A stretch of 64,000 bases of DNA from Streptomyces sp. S4.7 (GCF_010384365.1 NZ_CP048397.1:7856067-7920066); one strand, 5' to 3'. Shown: positions 1-9,490, counted from the first letter of the stretch. Numbers and translations are program-made. The notes: generated by a model not told the origin, from the sequence alone.

Positions 1-9
1 CCGTAGGGC

Positions 10-1140
10 GTGGAGGCTCCCGTGATCGCCCGGCGCCGCGGGCACGGCACACGCGTCGCGGAGATGGTGCCGCACGCGCTGATCGCGACGGTCGTGATCG
101 TCGACCTACTGGCGCAGTCCGCCGTCCTGCTGTCCCTGCTCGCCGCGCCCCCCGCTCTCGCCGCCGCCACGAGCCGGCCGCGCGCCGTCGCCTTCGTCGG
201 CGCGCTCGCCATCGTCGTGTGCGCGGGTATTGTCGTCGCGGACGAGACCCTGGCGGCCGGCCGGGGTGTGGCCGCGCTGGGGTCGGTGGCGTTTGTCGCG
301 CTCGTCGCCGCCTACGCCTCGGTCGTCCGTGTCCGGGTGGTGGAGAAGCAACGCAGAACCATGCGCGAACTCGTCGACGTACGGGCGGTCGCCGACGTCG
401 CGCAGGCGGCGATTCTCGGTCCGGTGCCCCGGAACAGCGGTCCGATCGAGCTGGCGGTCTCCTACACCTCGGCGGCCGTGGGGGCGCGGATCGGCGGGGA
501 CCTCTACGAGGCCATTCCCCTGACCGGGGGAGGAGTCCGTCTGATCGTCGGAGACGTACAGGGCAAAGGGCTGACGGCGGTACAGACGGCGGTCACGGTC
601 CTGACCGCCTTCCGCACCAGGGTGCTGGGAGCCGGCAGCCTCCAGGAGGTGGCGCGGCACATCGAGAACGCCCTGAGGCTCCGCGAGCCGTCCGAGAAGT
701 TCGTCACGGCCGTCCTGGCCGACTGTACGGAGGACGGGCTGGTGACCCTGCTGAACTTCGGACATCCACCACCGCTCGTGCGCCGGGCGGACGGCACCGT
801 CGTGCCGGCGGAGCCCGACGTACCGGGCCCGCCCCTGGGTCTGCCCCAAGGCCTGAGCAAGAACTTCCTCGACGGCTCCGGCACCTGCTCGGCGCGGCTG
901 GGGCCCGGCGACCGGCTGCTGTTCTACACCGACGGCACCACCGAGGCCCGCGACATCGACGGCGCGTTCTTCGAGCTCCCCGAAACCGTCCGCCGTCTCG
1001 ACCACGACGACCTCGACCACGACCTCGCGGCTCTGCGCGACGCGCTCGCCGCCCACACCCGGCGGCCGCTGGACGACGACGCCGCGCTGCTCCTGCTGCG
1101 CCTCACCGGCCCGGCCGGGAACCGGCCCGGCACCGAGTGA
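10..1140 (+). CDS. Membrane PP2C/SpoIIE-type serine phosphatase
   Basis: 376-residue protein with several hydrophobic segments in the first ~105 residues, then a SpoIIE-like PP2C domain. Visible motifs are ARIGGDLYEA, VGDVQGKGL and LLFYTDGTTEARD, and the late DDDAALLLL block holds metal-binding Asp residues. In actinomycetes such proteins dephosphorylate anti-sigma-factor antagonists; the target here is unknown. The GTG at 10 is the first usable start, but a GTG at 22 is also possible, and the window edge hides the promoter. No partner kinase or antagonist gene is adjacent. Confidence 0.85.
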   Translation: MEAPVIARRRGHGTRVAEMVPHALIATVVIVDLLAQSAVLLSLLAAPPALAAATSRPRAVAFVGALAIVVCAGIVVADETLAAGRGVAALGSVAFVALVAAYASVVRVRVVEKQRRTMRELVDVRAVADVAQAAILGPVPRNSGPIELAVSYTSAAVGARIGGDLYEAIPLTGGGVRLIVGDVQGKGLTAVQTAVTVLTAFRTRVLGAGSLQEVARHIENALRLREPSEKFVTAVLADCTEDGLVTLLNFGHPPPLVRRADGTVVPAEPDVPGPPLGLPQGLSKNFLDGSGTCSARLGPGDRLLFYTDGTTEARDIDGAFFELPETVRRLDHDDLDHDLAALRDALAAHTRRPLDDDAALLLLRLTGPAGNRPGTE

Positions 1141-1190
1141 TGTAACGGCAAGTGGCGAAGTGATTGCTTTCCGTTCTACTCTCGCCATCG

Positions 1191-1420
1191 ATGAACGCAC
1201 AGTACGAGTTCGGGATCCTGGGACCGCTCGTCGTCACGCGCGACGGTCGGTGTGTGAGCCTCGGCGCCGCCCAACTGCGCACGCCCGTGGTCGCGTTGCT
1301 CCTCGACTTCGGTCGTGTTGTCCCGGTCGACGCGCTCGTGGACCGACTGTGGGGGCAGTGTCCGCCGCCGGGTGCCAGGAACGCCGTGCAGAACTACGTC
1401 CTGCGGCTGCGCCGGGCCCC
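1191..1420 (+). pseudogene. SARP-family regulator, N-terminal fragment
   Basis: From the ATG at 1191 about 75 residues match the winged-helix start of SARP/AfsR-type activators: FGILGPLVVTRDG, then VVPVDALVDRLWG and NAVQNYVLRLRR. The similarity stops abruptly near 1420, before the bacterial transcriptional activation domain. The sequence then continues in another frame as an oxidoreductase. A complete SARP has at least 250 residues, so this is a truncated remnant. The cluster it once controlled cannot be inferred from its neighbours. Confidence 0.7.
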
Positions 1421-2341
1421 GAGGACGACGGCCGCCCGTTCGTGGTGCCCGAGGGCGCCGAGTGTCCAGGCCAGGGTCTCCAGGCTCCAGGCGGGACCCC
1501 AGTTGTCGTCGAGGGCACGCTGCCGTACGAGTCGGTCGCACAGCGGCGCGAGCCCTCGGCGGACGCGGGACGCCCGCTGCTGCTGGTGGCCGCCGGCATC
1601 GGGATCACCCCCGCACTCCCTCTGCTGCGCTCGGTGGCGGCGACGGCGCCGCAGCGGTCCGTCACCGTGGTGAACGTGGCGCGGACCGAGCGCGAGACGC
1701 CGCTGTGGCCGGAGATCACCGCACTGGCGGACCTGCTCCCGAACGCCGAGGCCCGACTCCGCCCGCGCGGCGCAGCGCGACAACGCACAACGGGTCACCG
1801 CGCGAGCCAACACCGCACGACACCCGATGACAGACACGAAACCCATTTCACCGAGCCCGAGGGGCCGTTGCCGCCCGGCGCCCGCCAAGGGCGGCCCACC
1901 GCCGATGAGTTCGCACATCTCGCCAAGGACCCACTCACCGAGGCGTATCTCTGCGGTCCGTCCTCCTTCGTACAGTCGGTTCGGGCGGCCCTGCGGGCGG
2001 TGGGGCTGCCGGAGGAGTCGGTGAAGGACGAGCCGTTCTTCTCGCCGGTGGCGGCCGCGCTGACAGAGCTGCCGCCGCCCTCGCCGGGACCGTTCACCGT
2101 ACGGTTCGCCACCAGCGGCATCGAGGCCCGCTGGACCCCCGAGGACGGAACCCTCCTCGATCTCGCGGAGTCGGCCGGGCTCCGGCTGCCCGCCGCCTGC
2201 CGGGCCGGAGCCTGCGGGACCTGCCGCCGGCCGGTGAAGGGCCGAACGGCGCACCTCCTCACCCCCGTCGCCACCGTCGGTGCGGGTAACGCGCTCCTGT
2301 GCTGCGCGGTCCCGACGTCGGACGTCACCCTGGACGACTGA
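1421..2341 (+). pseudogene. Ferredoxin-reductase/2Fe-2S oxidoreductase, N-terminally truncated
   Basis: The frame ending at 2341 encodes the rear of a flavin reductase of the phthalate-dioxygenase-reductase type. It has an NAD-binding segment (LLVAAGIGITPALPLL), a second one (AYLCGPSSFVQSV) and a C-terminal plant-type 2Fe-2S domain with CRAGACGTC and a later Cys in LLCCAVP. The FAD-binding barrel is missing: the reading frame meets the SARP fragment near 1420. The middle (about 1760-1850) is Arg/Thr/His-rich and looks foreign. I infer a decayed gene joined to another by deletion. Confidence 0.7.
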
Positions 2342-2390
2342 CCGGCCCCGGACGGCACGATCCTCCACGACGCCGTCGCAGCGCACGCGC

Positions 2391-2442
2391 AGCCCGGACC
2401 CGCCGGTCACAGCCCGGACCCGCCGGTCACAGCCCGGACCCG
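2391..2442. repeat. 20-bp tandem repeat, 2.6 copies
   Basis: The unit agcccggacccgccggtcac occurs at 2391 and 2411, followed by a partial copy at 2431. It lies in the 365-bp gap (2342-2706) between the oxidoreductase remnant and the ABC transporter. I see no other feature in that gap. Confidence 0.85.
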
Positions 2443-2706
2443 ATCACGGGCCGGACCCGCCATCCGCTCGCATCGGCGTTTCGGCCATCCGTGCCACAGG
2501 GCGCGCTCCCGCCCGGCAAGGGCCCGTGCATCCGGCACGCACCGACTCCCCAGCGGTCACGCGGTTTTCGGAGCGTCCGAAACACACGCGTTCGAAAACG
2601 CCACCTGGTCGTTGAGCTTCACGACGTGCCCGATCGACCTTCCAGGAGGCCAAGTTGAGCCCGGCTGACGCACGGCGACGACACGGGGTAACGCGAGGTG
2701 GGCGGC

Positions 2707-4689
2707 ATGAGTGAGTCCGGCGAAGCGTCAACCGGGAGCGTCCCGGGGCCGCGCACCACCCCGCCCCCGCCCGCGAAACTGCCCGCCGGGCCACCGGCCG
2801 GACAGGGCGCGCGGCCCGTTCCCGAGCCCGAGATGCGGTACGTCGACCTGACCGGCAGCCGTGAAGCCGCCGGGCGCTCGATCCGGATGCGCGACATGGC
2901 GCGCCGACTGCCGCAGTTGGTGAGCCGGTCCCTGGCACTGGCCTGGCGCGTCGACCGACGAGCGACCATCGGGCTCCTGCTGTGCCAGGCCGCCGCGGGC
3001 GTGATGCAGGCTCTGGGCCTGGTCGCCATCAGCGGAACCCTGACCGCGCTGCTGACCGGCGGGGACGTCTACGACCGGCTCCTCCAGGCGTGGCCGTCCG
3101 TTGCCCTGCTGGCCGGCGCGGCCGGCGCGCGAGCCCTTCTCGGGATCACGGTCAGCTGGCTCTCCTCCCGGCTCGGCCCGCTGATGTCGCGCGAGGCCGA
3201 GCAGATGCTGCTCACCGGCTGCGCCGAAGTGGAGCTGTGCGCCTACGACGAACCGGACTTCAACCGCGACCGCGAGGCCGCCGACCGGGGCGCCCAGGTC
3301 ACCGGGGACCTGATCGACGAAGGACAGGACCTGATCGCCTCGGCTGCGTCCTTCCTGGCCGGAGCCCTCGTACTGGCAGGGGTGAGCTGGGTGCTCCTGC
3401 CGCTGCTGGTGGTGGCGAGCCTGCCGCAGGCCCTGGCCCAGGTCAGCGCCGCGCGCGTGCGCTATCTGGCGAACCTGCGCAGCAACGGCGACCAGCGGAT
3501 GCTCTCGGTGCTGCGCTGGCACATCTACACGAAGGACGCCGCCGACCAGATCCGCGCCGGCACCATGGCCGGCTTCCTGTCCGGCCGCTACCGGCAGACG
3601 GTCACCCGGATCAACCGGGAGGACCGGGCCGCGGCCGACACCGGGGCCCGGATGTCCCTGGTCGGCGCCGTCTGCGGGGGACTCGGGTCGGCGGTCGTGT
3701 GGGGCGCGGTCGTATGGCTGCTGGCCAACGGCCGTATCAGCGTCGGGCACGCCGGCACGGCGGTCTTCGCCCTGCAGACGGCCGGCCAGTCGGTCCGCGG
3801 GCTGGTCTCCGTCGGGGCGCGCGCGGTGCGCACCGGGCTGTACATGGACGACTGGACCGGGTTCCTCGACAAGGCCGGCGGCTACCGCATGCGCCGCGGC
3901 GAGCACCGCCCCGAGGCGCCCAGGACGATCGAGATCACGTCGGTCACCCACCGCTACGCCGGCAAGGACAGGGACGCGCTGTCCGACGTCTCCCTCACCC
4001 TGCGCCGGGGTGAGGTCACCGCTCTGGTCGGCTTCAACGGCTCGGGCAAGTCGACACTGTCCAAACTCGTCAGCGGACTGTATCTCCCCACGGCCGGGCA
4101 GGTGTTGTGGGACGGCGTGCCGGTCGGCGACGCGGACCCGCAGGCGCTGTGGCGGCAAGTGGCCCTGGTGCCGCAGGACTACGCGCACTGGCCGCTGACG
4201 GTGCGCGAGAACATCACGCTCGGACAGCCCTCGCCGCAGGGTGACGCGGCGGTGCGCGAGGCATGCGAAGCCTCCGGAGCCGACGAAGTCGTCGACGGAC
4301 TCGGCGCCGGTCTCGACACCCTCCTCGCCCGCGAATGGCTGAACGGGGAGGAGTTGAGCGGCGGCCAGTGGCAACGCGTCGCTCTCGGACGGGCGTTCTT
4401 CCGAAAGGCGGGGCTGCTGGTCCTCGACGAGCCGACCGCGAACCTGGACCCCCGAGCCGAGTACCGGATCTTCCAACGGCTCCGGGACCTGGCACGTGAC
4501 CGGGTGGTGCTGCTGGTGACCCACCGCATCACCAATGTCGCCGTGGCCGACCGGATCGTCGTCCTCGACGAGGGCCGGATCGTCCAGCAGGGCACCTACC
4601 AGGAACTGGCCGAACAACCGGGCCTGTTCCAGCAGTTGCTCTCCTACCAGATCGCCTCCACGGCGGCCCCGAACGGTGAACAGCGATGA
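2707..4689 (+). CDS. ABC transporter, fused permease and ATPase
   Basis: 660 residues in ABC exporter layout. There is a Pro-rich N-terminus, a transmembrane domain (about residues 60-380) and a nucleotide-binding domain with Walker A GFNGSGKST (442-450), signature ELSGGQWQRVALG and Walker B LLVLDEPT, then a switch His in LLVTHR. One polypeptide probably forms a homodimeric exporter; the substrate is unknown. I chose the ATG at 2707 because GAGGTGG sits about 8 nt upstream; a GTG at 2698 is also in frame. The gene overlaps the NUDIX gene by ATGA, implying translational coupling. Confidence 0.88.
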   Translation: MSESGEASTGSVPGPRTTPPPPAKLPAGPPAGQGARPVPEPEMRYVDLTGSREAAGRSIRMRDMARRLPQLVSRSLALAWRVDRRATIGLLLCQAAAGVMQALGLVAISGTLTALLTGGDVYDRLLQAWPSVALLAGAAGARALLGITVSWLSSRLGPLMSREAEQMLLTGCAEVELCAYDEPDFNRDREAADRGAQVTGDLIDEGQDLIASAASFLAGALVLAGVSWVLLPLLVVASLPQALAQVSAARVRYLANLRSNGDQRMLSVLRWHIYTKDAADQIRAGTMAGFLSGRYRQTVTRINREDRAAADTGARMSLVGAVCGGLGSAVVWGAVVWLLANGRISVGHAGTAVFALQTAGQSVRGLVSVGARAVRTGLYMDDWTGFLDKAGGYRMRRGEHRPEAPRTIEITSVTHRYAGKDRDALSDVSLTLRRGEVTALVGFNGSGKSTLSKLVSGLYLPTAGQVLWDGVPVGDADPQALWRQVALVPQDYAHWPLTVRENITLGQPSPQGDAAVREACEASGADEVVDGLGAGLDTLLAREWLNGEELSGGQWQRVALGRAFFRKAGLLVLDEPTANLDPRAEYRIFQRLRDLARDRVVLLVTHRITNVAVADRIVVLDEGRIVQQGTYQELAEQPGLFQQLLSYQIASTAAPNGEQR

Positions 4690-5246
4690 CGCCCCGCGAG
4701 TCACCGACGACCGTGCCGGGTGAGCGGCCGAACGGTGCGGGGGCCGAGCCCCGGATGCCGCTCGACCAATACGCCGAGACCGTCCTCAAGGCGACCGCCT
4801 GGGCGTGCCTCTACTTCACCGACGAGGCCGACCGGCCGCTCCAGTTGCACTCCGTCTACTCTCCCGCCCACCCGTGGCAGCTCGTGGGCGGCACGATGGA
4901 CCCGGGCGAGCGCCCCTGGCAGACGGCCGTCCGCGAGTGCCGGGAGGAAACCGGCATCACGCCCCACGGACCGCCCCGGCTACTGGCCATGGTGTACGGC
5001 CTGCCCGGTGGCGGGTGGCCCTACAGCACGATCGGCTGCGTCTTCGACGGAGGCCGGCTCACCGCGGCGCAGATCCGTGACATCACCGTCGACCCACGTG
5101 AGCACGACGAGGCACGCGTCCTGCCCCTGGCCGAGTGGGAGGCACTGATGCCGCCCCGCGACTTCACGCGCCTGAGCGCCGTGGAGAAGGCCAGCCGCAC
5201 GGGCGAGGCCGCGTACGTCGACAGGTGGGACTGGGGGAACGAGTGA
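4686..5246 (+). CDS. NUDIX hydrolase
   Basis: 186-residue protein with a full Nudix box, GTMDPGERPWQTAVRECREE continuing TGI (G-x5-E-x7-RE-x2-EE-xG), around residues 67-90. NUDIX enzymes hydrolyse nucleoside diphosphates linked to another moiety and use the box glutamates to bind Mg. The start overlaps the stop of the ABC exporter by four bases, so the two are co-translated. The pairing suggests a shared substrate class, but the sequence does not define it. Confidence 0.85.
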   Translation: MTPRESPTTVPGERPNGAGAEPRMPLDQYAETVLKATAWACLYFTDEADRPLQLHSVYSPAHPWQLVGGTMDPGERPWQTAVRECREETGITPHGPPRLLAMVYGLPGGGWPYSTIGCVFDGGRLTAAQIRDITVDPREHDEARVLPLAEWEALMPPRDFTRLSAVEKASRTGEAAYVDRWDWGNE

Positions 5247-5401
5247 ACAGCGGGTCCCGGGCCCGCCATCTCCCTTGCCGGGCCTGTCCCCGCGAGGCGC
5301 CCCCGCACATGACCGGTGTCCGGCGCCAAGTGGCGGCGGCGGGGTCGCGGTGCGTCGGGGTGTCGGTCGGGCCGGACGGAGACACCACCGGTGTGCCGCG
5401 G

Positions 5402-5953
5402 TCAGCTCACGAGCGCACGGCGGTCGGCCTCGCGGACGATGCGATCGGCGGTCTCGTCGGGCGTGAGGGCGGCGGTGTCGAACCACCAGCCGACATCGCC
5501 GAATTGGCGTCTCATGTCGGCGTCCAGGGCCTCGTAGCCGTCGAAGTCGAACCGGTCCCGCGGATCACGGATGGTGTTGCGGTACCGGCAGACCTCGATG
5601 CCCGGTGCGAGAACGACGAACAGTATCCGCCGGGCCGTGAGGAGTTCGAGGAAGAAGTCCAGCTTCTCGCGGGAGGGGACCATCGCGTCGATCAGCGGCG
5701 TGAAGCCGGCGTCGGCGAAGTTGTTCGCCAGAGCGCACAGATTGCGGTGCAACAGCTCGACCTGGCGTGCCGCTTCGTCGGCGGGCTCGCCCAGTGCCCA
5801 GACGAAGCCGCTGACGATCATCCGGTTGAGCTCATCCCCGTCGAGCCGGGCCGAGCGTGGCAGCCGCTCGGCGACGAGCCTGGTCACCGTCGACTTCCCG
5901 GCGCCCGGCAGCCCGGTCACGATCAGACAGTTCGGCGCTCCGGCACTGGCCAC
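5402..5953 (-). CDS. P-loop kinase-like AAA protein
   Basis: 183 residues starting at a GTG (VASAGAPNC...). A Walker A motif GLPGAGKST lies at the N-terminus, followed by ARLDGDELNRM and an LID-like basic region, as in gluconate-kinase or APS-kinase-type small-molecule kinases. An upstream in-frame ATG (6001) would add 16 residues unlike the family, so I prefer the GTG just before the P-loop. It lies downstream of the LacI gene on the same strand with a 214-bp gap, probably an independent unit. The phosphorylated substrate is unknown. Confidence 0.75.
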   Translation of the reverse strand: MASAGAPNCLIVTGLPGAGKSTVTRLVAERLPRSARLDGDELNRMIVSGFVWALGEPADEAARQVELLHRNLCALANNFADAGFTPLIDAMVPSREKLDFFLELLTARRILFVVLAPGIEVCRYRNTIRDPRDRFDFDGYEALDADMRRQFGDVGWWFDTAALTPDETADRIVREADRRALVS

Positions 5954-6167
5954 GCCCGCATGATGGCAGCGGTGCCCGCCGGGCGACAATCGCGTTTCCA
6001 CCAGGGGGTGGGGTCTCCGCTGCCGTCAAAGACCCGCAGGAGCAGGGGAGTTGAGTCGTGGCCGCGCTACCCGAGCGCGCACTCCCGACGAGCGGGCCGG
6101 TCCACCTGACTGGTTGGCCCAGGCCGTGCCAGGCGTTCCGGGCCCCCGAAGCTCCGCCGGACAGGAC

Positions 6168-7259
6168 CTAGCGGTCCGGACGGCGCGAAGGCGCAGAAGC
6201 GGTGCTGTCGCGTACGACGAGTCGTGTCGGGACGAGCGTGAGGCCGTGCCGCGTCTCCTCGCGACGCATCTGCCGCAGGACGCCCTCGACGCAGCGCCGT
6301 CCCACTTCGGCGAAGTCCTGGTGAATGGTGGTCAGGGGAGGCAGGAAGGAGCCGGCTTCGGGAATGTCGTCGAAACCGACGACGCTGACGTCTTCCGGTA
6401 CTCGCCGGCCCCGCCCGTGCAGGGCCCGCAGGAGCCCCAGCGCCATCTGGTCGTTGGCGGCGAACACCGCCGTGCAGTCCTCCCGGGACGCGAGTTCCAG
6501 ACCTGCCCGGTAGCCGGACTGCGCCGACCAGTCACCCCGTACCAGGGGCGGCGGGGTTCGCCCCGCTTCGGTGAGTTCGGCACGCCACGCGTCGGCGCGG
6601 CGCTGCGCGGCGTAGGACTCCTCGGGACCCGCGAGGTGCCAGACCGTGCGGTGGCCGAGGTCGAGCAGATGACGCACGGCGGTGCGCGTTCCGCCCGCCT
6701 GGTCGGTGTCGACGACGGTGTACCGGTCGCCGGCGTCCGAGTCGGCCACGACGACCTGGACGTTCGGCGGCAGCGACAGGGTCACCGCGTCGATCAGGTG
6801 CACTTCCTGGATGATGATGACGGCGTCCACGGCCAGTTCCCCCAGCCGGGAGAACGCCCCGCGCACCTCGTCCTGGGTGGGCACGGCGACGGGCAGGAGC
6901 GTGACCGCGTACCCCTCGTGCGCCGCGGAGGTGGCGATCGCCTCCAGGGTGCGTACGTTTCCCGTGGTGGAGAGGCCGAAGGTGATGACGCCGATCGTGC
7001 GGAACTCGCCGCGCTTGAGCGCCCGGGCGGCGCTGTTGGGCCGGTAGCCCAGCTCCTTCATGGCCGCCAGCACCTGCTGCCGGGTCTCTTCGTTCACCCC
7101 CGCGTATCCGTTGGAGACGCGGGAGACGGTCTGGGAGGAGACACCCACCAGCCGGGCGACATCCGCCATGGACGCGCCCCGGATGGTGCGGCCGGCCCGT
7201 TGCCCGTTGCGTACCGGCGTCCCCGGCACGCCTGCCGAGGTGCTGTCCACTGTGCCCAC
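6168..7259 (-). CDS. LacI-family regulator of the adjacent sugar operon
   Basis: 363 residues. An N-terminal helix-turn-helix (MADVARLVGVSSQTVSRVSN) is followed by the hinge region (GYRPNSAARALKRG) and a periplasmic-binding-protein-like sensor domain (VFAANDQMALGLLRALHGRG, VSVVGFDDIPEA). It is divergent from the ABC sugar operon starting at 7484, and two identical 16-bp palindromes in the gap are its likely operators. The downstream GH42 gene suggests a beta-galactoside or derived sugar as inducer; this is inference. The first ~30 residues are non-conserved, so an internal start is possible. Confidence 0.88.
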   Translation of the reverse strand: MGTVDSTSAGVPGTPVRNGQRAGRTIRGASMADVARLVGVSSQTVSRVSNGYAGVNEETRQQVLAAMKELGYRPNSAARALKRGEFRTIGVITFGLSTTGNVRTLEAIATSAAHEGYAVTLLPVAVPTQDEVRGAFSRLGELAVDAVIIIQEVHLIDAVTLSLPPNVQVVVADSDAGDRYTVVDTDQAGGTRTAVRHLLDLGHRTVWHLAGPEESYAAQRRADAWRAELTEAGRTPPPLVRGDWSAQSGYRAGLELASREDCTAVFAANDQMALGLLRALHGRGRRVPEDVSVVGFDDIPEAGSFLPPLTTIHQDFAEVGRRCVEGVLRQMRREETRHGLTLVPTRLVVRDSTASAPSRRPDR

Positions 7260-7354
7260 CCGTCTCCCTCGCCGCCTTCTCGCCGCCTCCGGACGTGGTT
7301 GCCCGCCGACCCTTGACCACCGTCAATGGGGCAGTGTAGACATGCCGCCACCAG

Positions 7355-7370
7355 ATGTTTACGTAAACAT
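7355..7370. promoter_or_regulatory. LacI-type operator 1
   Basis: ATGTTTACGTAAACAT is a perfect 16-bp palindrome with the central CG typical of LacI-family operators. It lies between the divergent lacI-like gene and the sugar transporter. An identical copy starts 44 bp downstream, about four helical turns away. Confidence 0.8.
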
Positions 7371-7398
7371 AACAGCCGGTGATTCCTCGGCGCGCGAC

Positions 7399-7414
7399 AT
7401 GTTTACGTAAACAT
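7399..7414. promoter_or_regulatory. LacI-type operator 2
   Basis: Second exact copy of ATGTTTACGTAAACAT, 70 bp before the permease start. Two identical palindromes 44 bp apart suggest cooperative binding and joint control of both divergent promoters. Confidence 0.8.
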
Positions 7415-7483
7415 CAGGGCCGCCTCCGCACACCCCGCACAGCCCGCCACGCCGATTCCGAGATGGACGAGCGAGGAACGAAC

Positions 7484-8410
7484 ATGACGACGCCGCGACC
7501 GCCGAAGGCGGTGAGACGAAGCCCCTCTCCGTCCCCGCCGGGACAGAGCCGCCGTTCCTGGACGGGGTGGGGGTTCATCGGCCCCTTCGCGATCGTGTTC
7601 GCTCTCGTCTTCCTGGCGCCGATCGTCTACTCGATCCACCTCAGCCTGTTCCGGGACCAACTGATCGGCGGCACCACCTTCGTCGGTCTGGACAACTACG
7701 AACAGGCCTTGAACGACGACCAGTTCTGGGCCTCGCTCGGCAGGGTCTCGCTGTTCCTGGCCGTACAGGTGCCGATCATGCTCGGCATCGCCCTGCTGAT
7801 CGCCCTCGCCCTGGACAGCGGTCGCCTCTACGGACGGGACTTCTTCCGCATCGCGATCTTCCTGCCGTACGCCGTGCCCGCCGTGGTCGCCACCCTGATG
7901 TGGGGCTTCATGTACGGCACCCGCTTCGGCCTGGTCGGCGACATCAACGAGGCTTTCGGCATCACCCTGCCCGACCCGCTGTCGACCGACCTGGTCCTCG
8001 CGTCGATCGGCAACATCGTCACCTGGGAGTTCGTCGGCTACAACATGCTGATTCTCTACGCCGCGCTGCGCGTCGTACCCCACTCGCTCTACGAGGCCGC
8101 GGAGATCGACGGCGCCGGGCAGTTCCGCGTCATCACCGCCATCAAGCTCCCCGCCATCCGCGGCGCCCTGGTCATCGCGACGATCTTCTCGGTCATCGGC
8201 AGCTTCCAGCTCTTCAACGAGCCGAACATCCTGCGGCAGTTGGCGCGCAACGCCATCACAACGGACTACACCCCGAACTTCTACACCTACTCGCTGTCCT
8301 TCAACGGGCAGCAGCACAACTACTCCGCGGCGGTCGCCATCATCATGGGGCTGATCACCATGGTCATCGCCTATGTCGTGCAGCTCCGCGGCATGCGCAG
8401 GGAGGCATAG
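7484..8410 (+). CDS. ABC sugar transporter permease (MalF type)
   Basis: 308 residues with about six hydrophobic segments and the permease EAA loop (YEAAEIDGAGQFRVITAIKL), which couples to the ATPase. The ATG at 7484 has GAGGA about 8 nt upstream; earlier in-frame starts (7379, 7463) lie in the operator/leader region. It is first in an operon of two permeases, a binding lipoprotein and a GH42 enzyme. No ATPase gene is present, so it probably uses a shared MsiK-like ATPase, as is common for Streptomyces sugar importers. Confidence 0.9.
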   Translation: MTTPRPPKAVRRSPSPSPPGQSRRSWTGWGFIGPFAIVFALVFLAPIVYSIHLSLFRDQLIGGTTFVGLDNYEQALNDDQFWASLGRVSLFLAVQVPIMLGIALLIALALDSGRLYGRDFFRIAIFLPYAVPAVVATLMWGFMYGTRFGLVGDINEAFGITLPDPLSTDLVLASIGNIVTWEFVGYNMLILYAALRVVPHSLYEAAEIDGAGQFRVITAIKLPAIRGALVIATIFSVIGSFQLFNEPNILRQLARNAITTDYTPNFYTYSLSFNGQQHNYSAAVAIIMGLITMVIAYVVQLRGMRREA

Positions 8411-8413
8411 CCC

Positions 8414-9400
8414 ATGACCAGCACGGGCAGCACGAGCAGCGCGGGCAGCCCCGCCACGGCCGCCTCCCCGTCCGGACACCCCTCCGGATCCGTTCACGCC
8501 GCCGACGCGGGGAAGGACGCGCCCCGTCTGCGCACACCCCGCCGGCACACCCCCGGACGCCCCGGACGCAGCGTGCCGCTGACCGTGCTCACCGGCCTGG
8601 TCCTGCTGTACACCCTGGTGCCCCTGGCATGGCTGGTCATCAGCGCCACCAAGACCCAGGAGGGGCTCGCCGATTCGTCCGGACTCTGGTTCGGCGACGA
8701 CTTCGCCCTGTGGGACAACATCGGCCAGACGTTCACCTACGACGACGGCATCTTCCTCCGCTGGCTGCTCAACACCCTGCTGTACGTGGTGCTCGGGGCC
8801 GGCGGCGCCACTTTCCTCGCGATCCTCGGCGGCTACGCGCTGGCGAAGTTCGACTTCCCCGGGAAACGGGCCGTGTTCGCCGTGGTCATCGGCGCCGTCG
8901 CCGTCCCGGGAACCGCTCTCGCGGTCCCCACCTTCCTCATGTTCAGCAAGATGGGGCTGACGGACAGTCCATGGGCGGTGATCATTCCCTCGCTGGTGTC
9001 GCCCTTCGGCCTGTATCTGATGTGGGTCTTCGCGACCGAGGCCATCCCCGTTGAGCTGCTGGAGGCCGCCCGCATCGACGGAGCGGGGGAGGCGCGCACC
9101 TTCTTCCGGGTCGCCCTGCCGCTGCTCGCCCCCGGCATCGTGACCGTGCTGCTGTTCACCACCGTCGCGACCTGGAACAACTACTTCCTGCCGTTGATCA
9201 TGCTCAAGGACCCGGACTGGTATCCCCTGACCCTCGGCCTGAGCAGCTGGAACTCCCAGGCGGAGACGATCGGTGGCGACGTGATCTTCAACCTGGTGAT
9301 CACCGGTTCCCTGCTCACCATCGTGCCGCTGATCGGCGCCTTCCTGCTGCTGCAGAAGTACTGGCAGTCCGGCCTCGCCGCCGGAAGCGTCAAGGAGTAG
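8414..9400 (+). CDS. ABC sugar transporter permease (MalG type)
   Basis: 328 residues. A low-complexity Ser/Gly/Pro N-terminus of about 45 residues is followed by six predicted membrane segments and the EAA loop (LLEAARIDGAGEARTFFRVA). It starts 4 nt after the first permease, with a GGAGG within the end of that gene. It forms the membrane channel with that permease. A tandem-repeat spacer separates it from the binding protein gene. Confidence 0.9.
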   Translation: MTSTGSTSSAGSPATAASPSGHPSGSVHAADAGKDAPRLRTPRRHTPGRPGRSVPLTVLTGLVLLYTLVPLAWLVISATKTQEGLADSSGLWFGDDFALWDNIGQTFTYDDGIFLRWLLNTLLYVVLGAGGATFLAILGGYALAKFDFPGKRAVFAVVIGAVAVPGTALAVPTFLMFSKMGLTDSPWAVIIPSLVSPFGLYLMWVFATEAIPVELLEAARIDGAGEARTFFRVALPLLAPGIVTVLLFTTVATWNNYFLPLIMLKDPDWYPLTLGLSSWNSQAETIGGDVIFNLVITGSLLTIVPLIGAFLLLQKYWQSGLAAGSVKE

Positions 9401-9412
9401 CGCAGCCCGCCC

Positions 9413-9490
9413 GCCCCTGAACGTCCGCCCGCCCCTGAACGTCCGCCCGCCCCTGAACGTCCGCCCGTACCCGTCCGCCCGTACACGTCC
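9413..9490. repeat. 18-bp tandem repeat in an operon spacer
   Basis: gcccctgaacgtccgccc occurs at 9413, 9431 and 9449 with an 18-bp period. It decays into shorter related copies (cgtacccgtccgcc, cgtacacgtccgcc). It fills most of the 147-bp gap between the second permease and the binding-protein gene. It may be neutral slippage, or it may alter message stability there. Confidence 0.8.
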
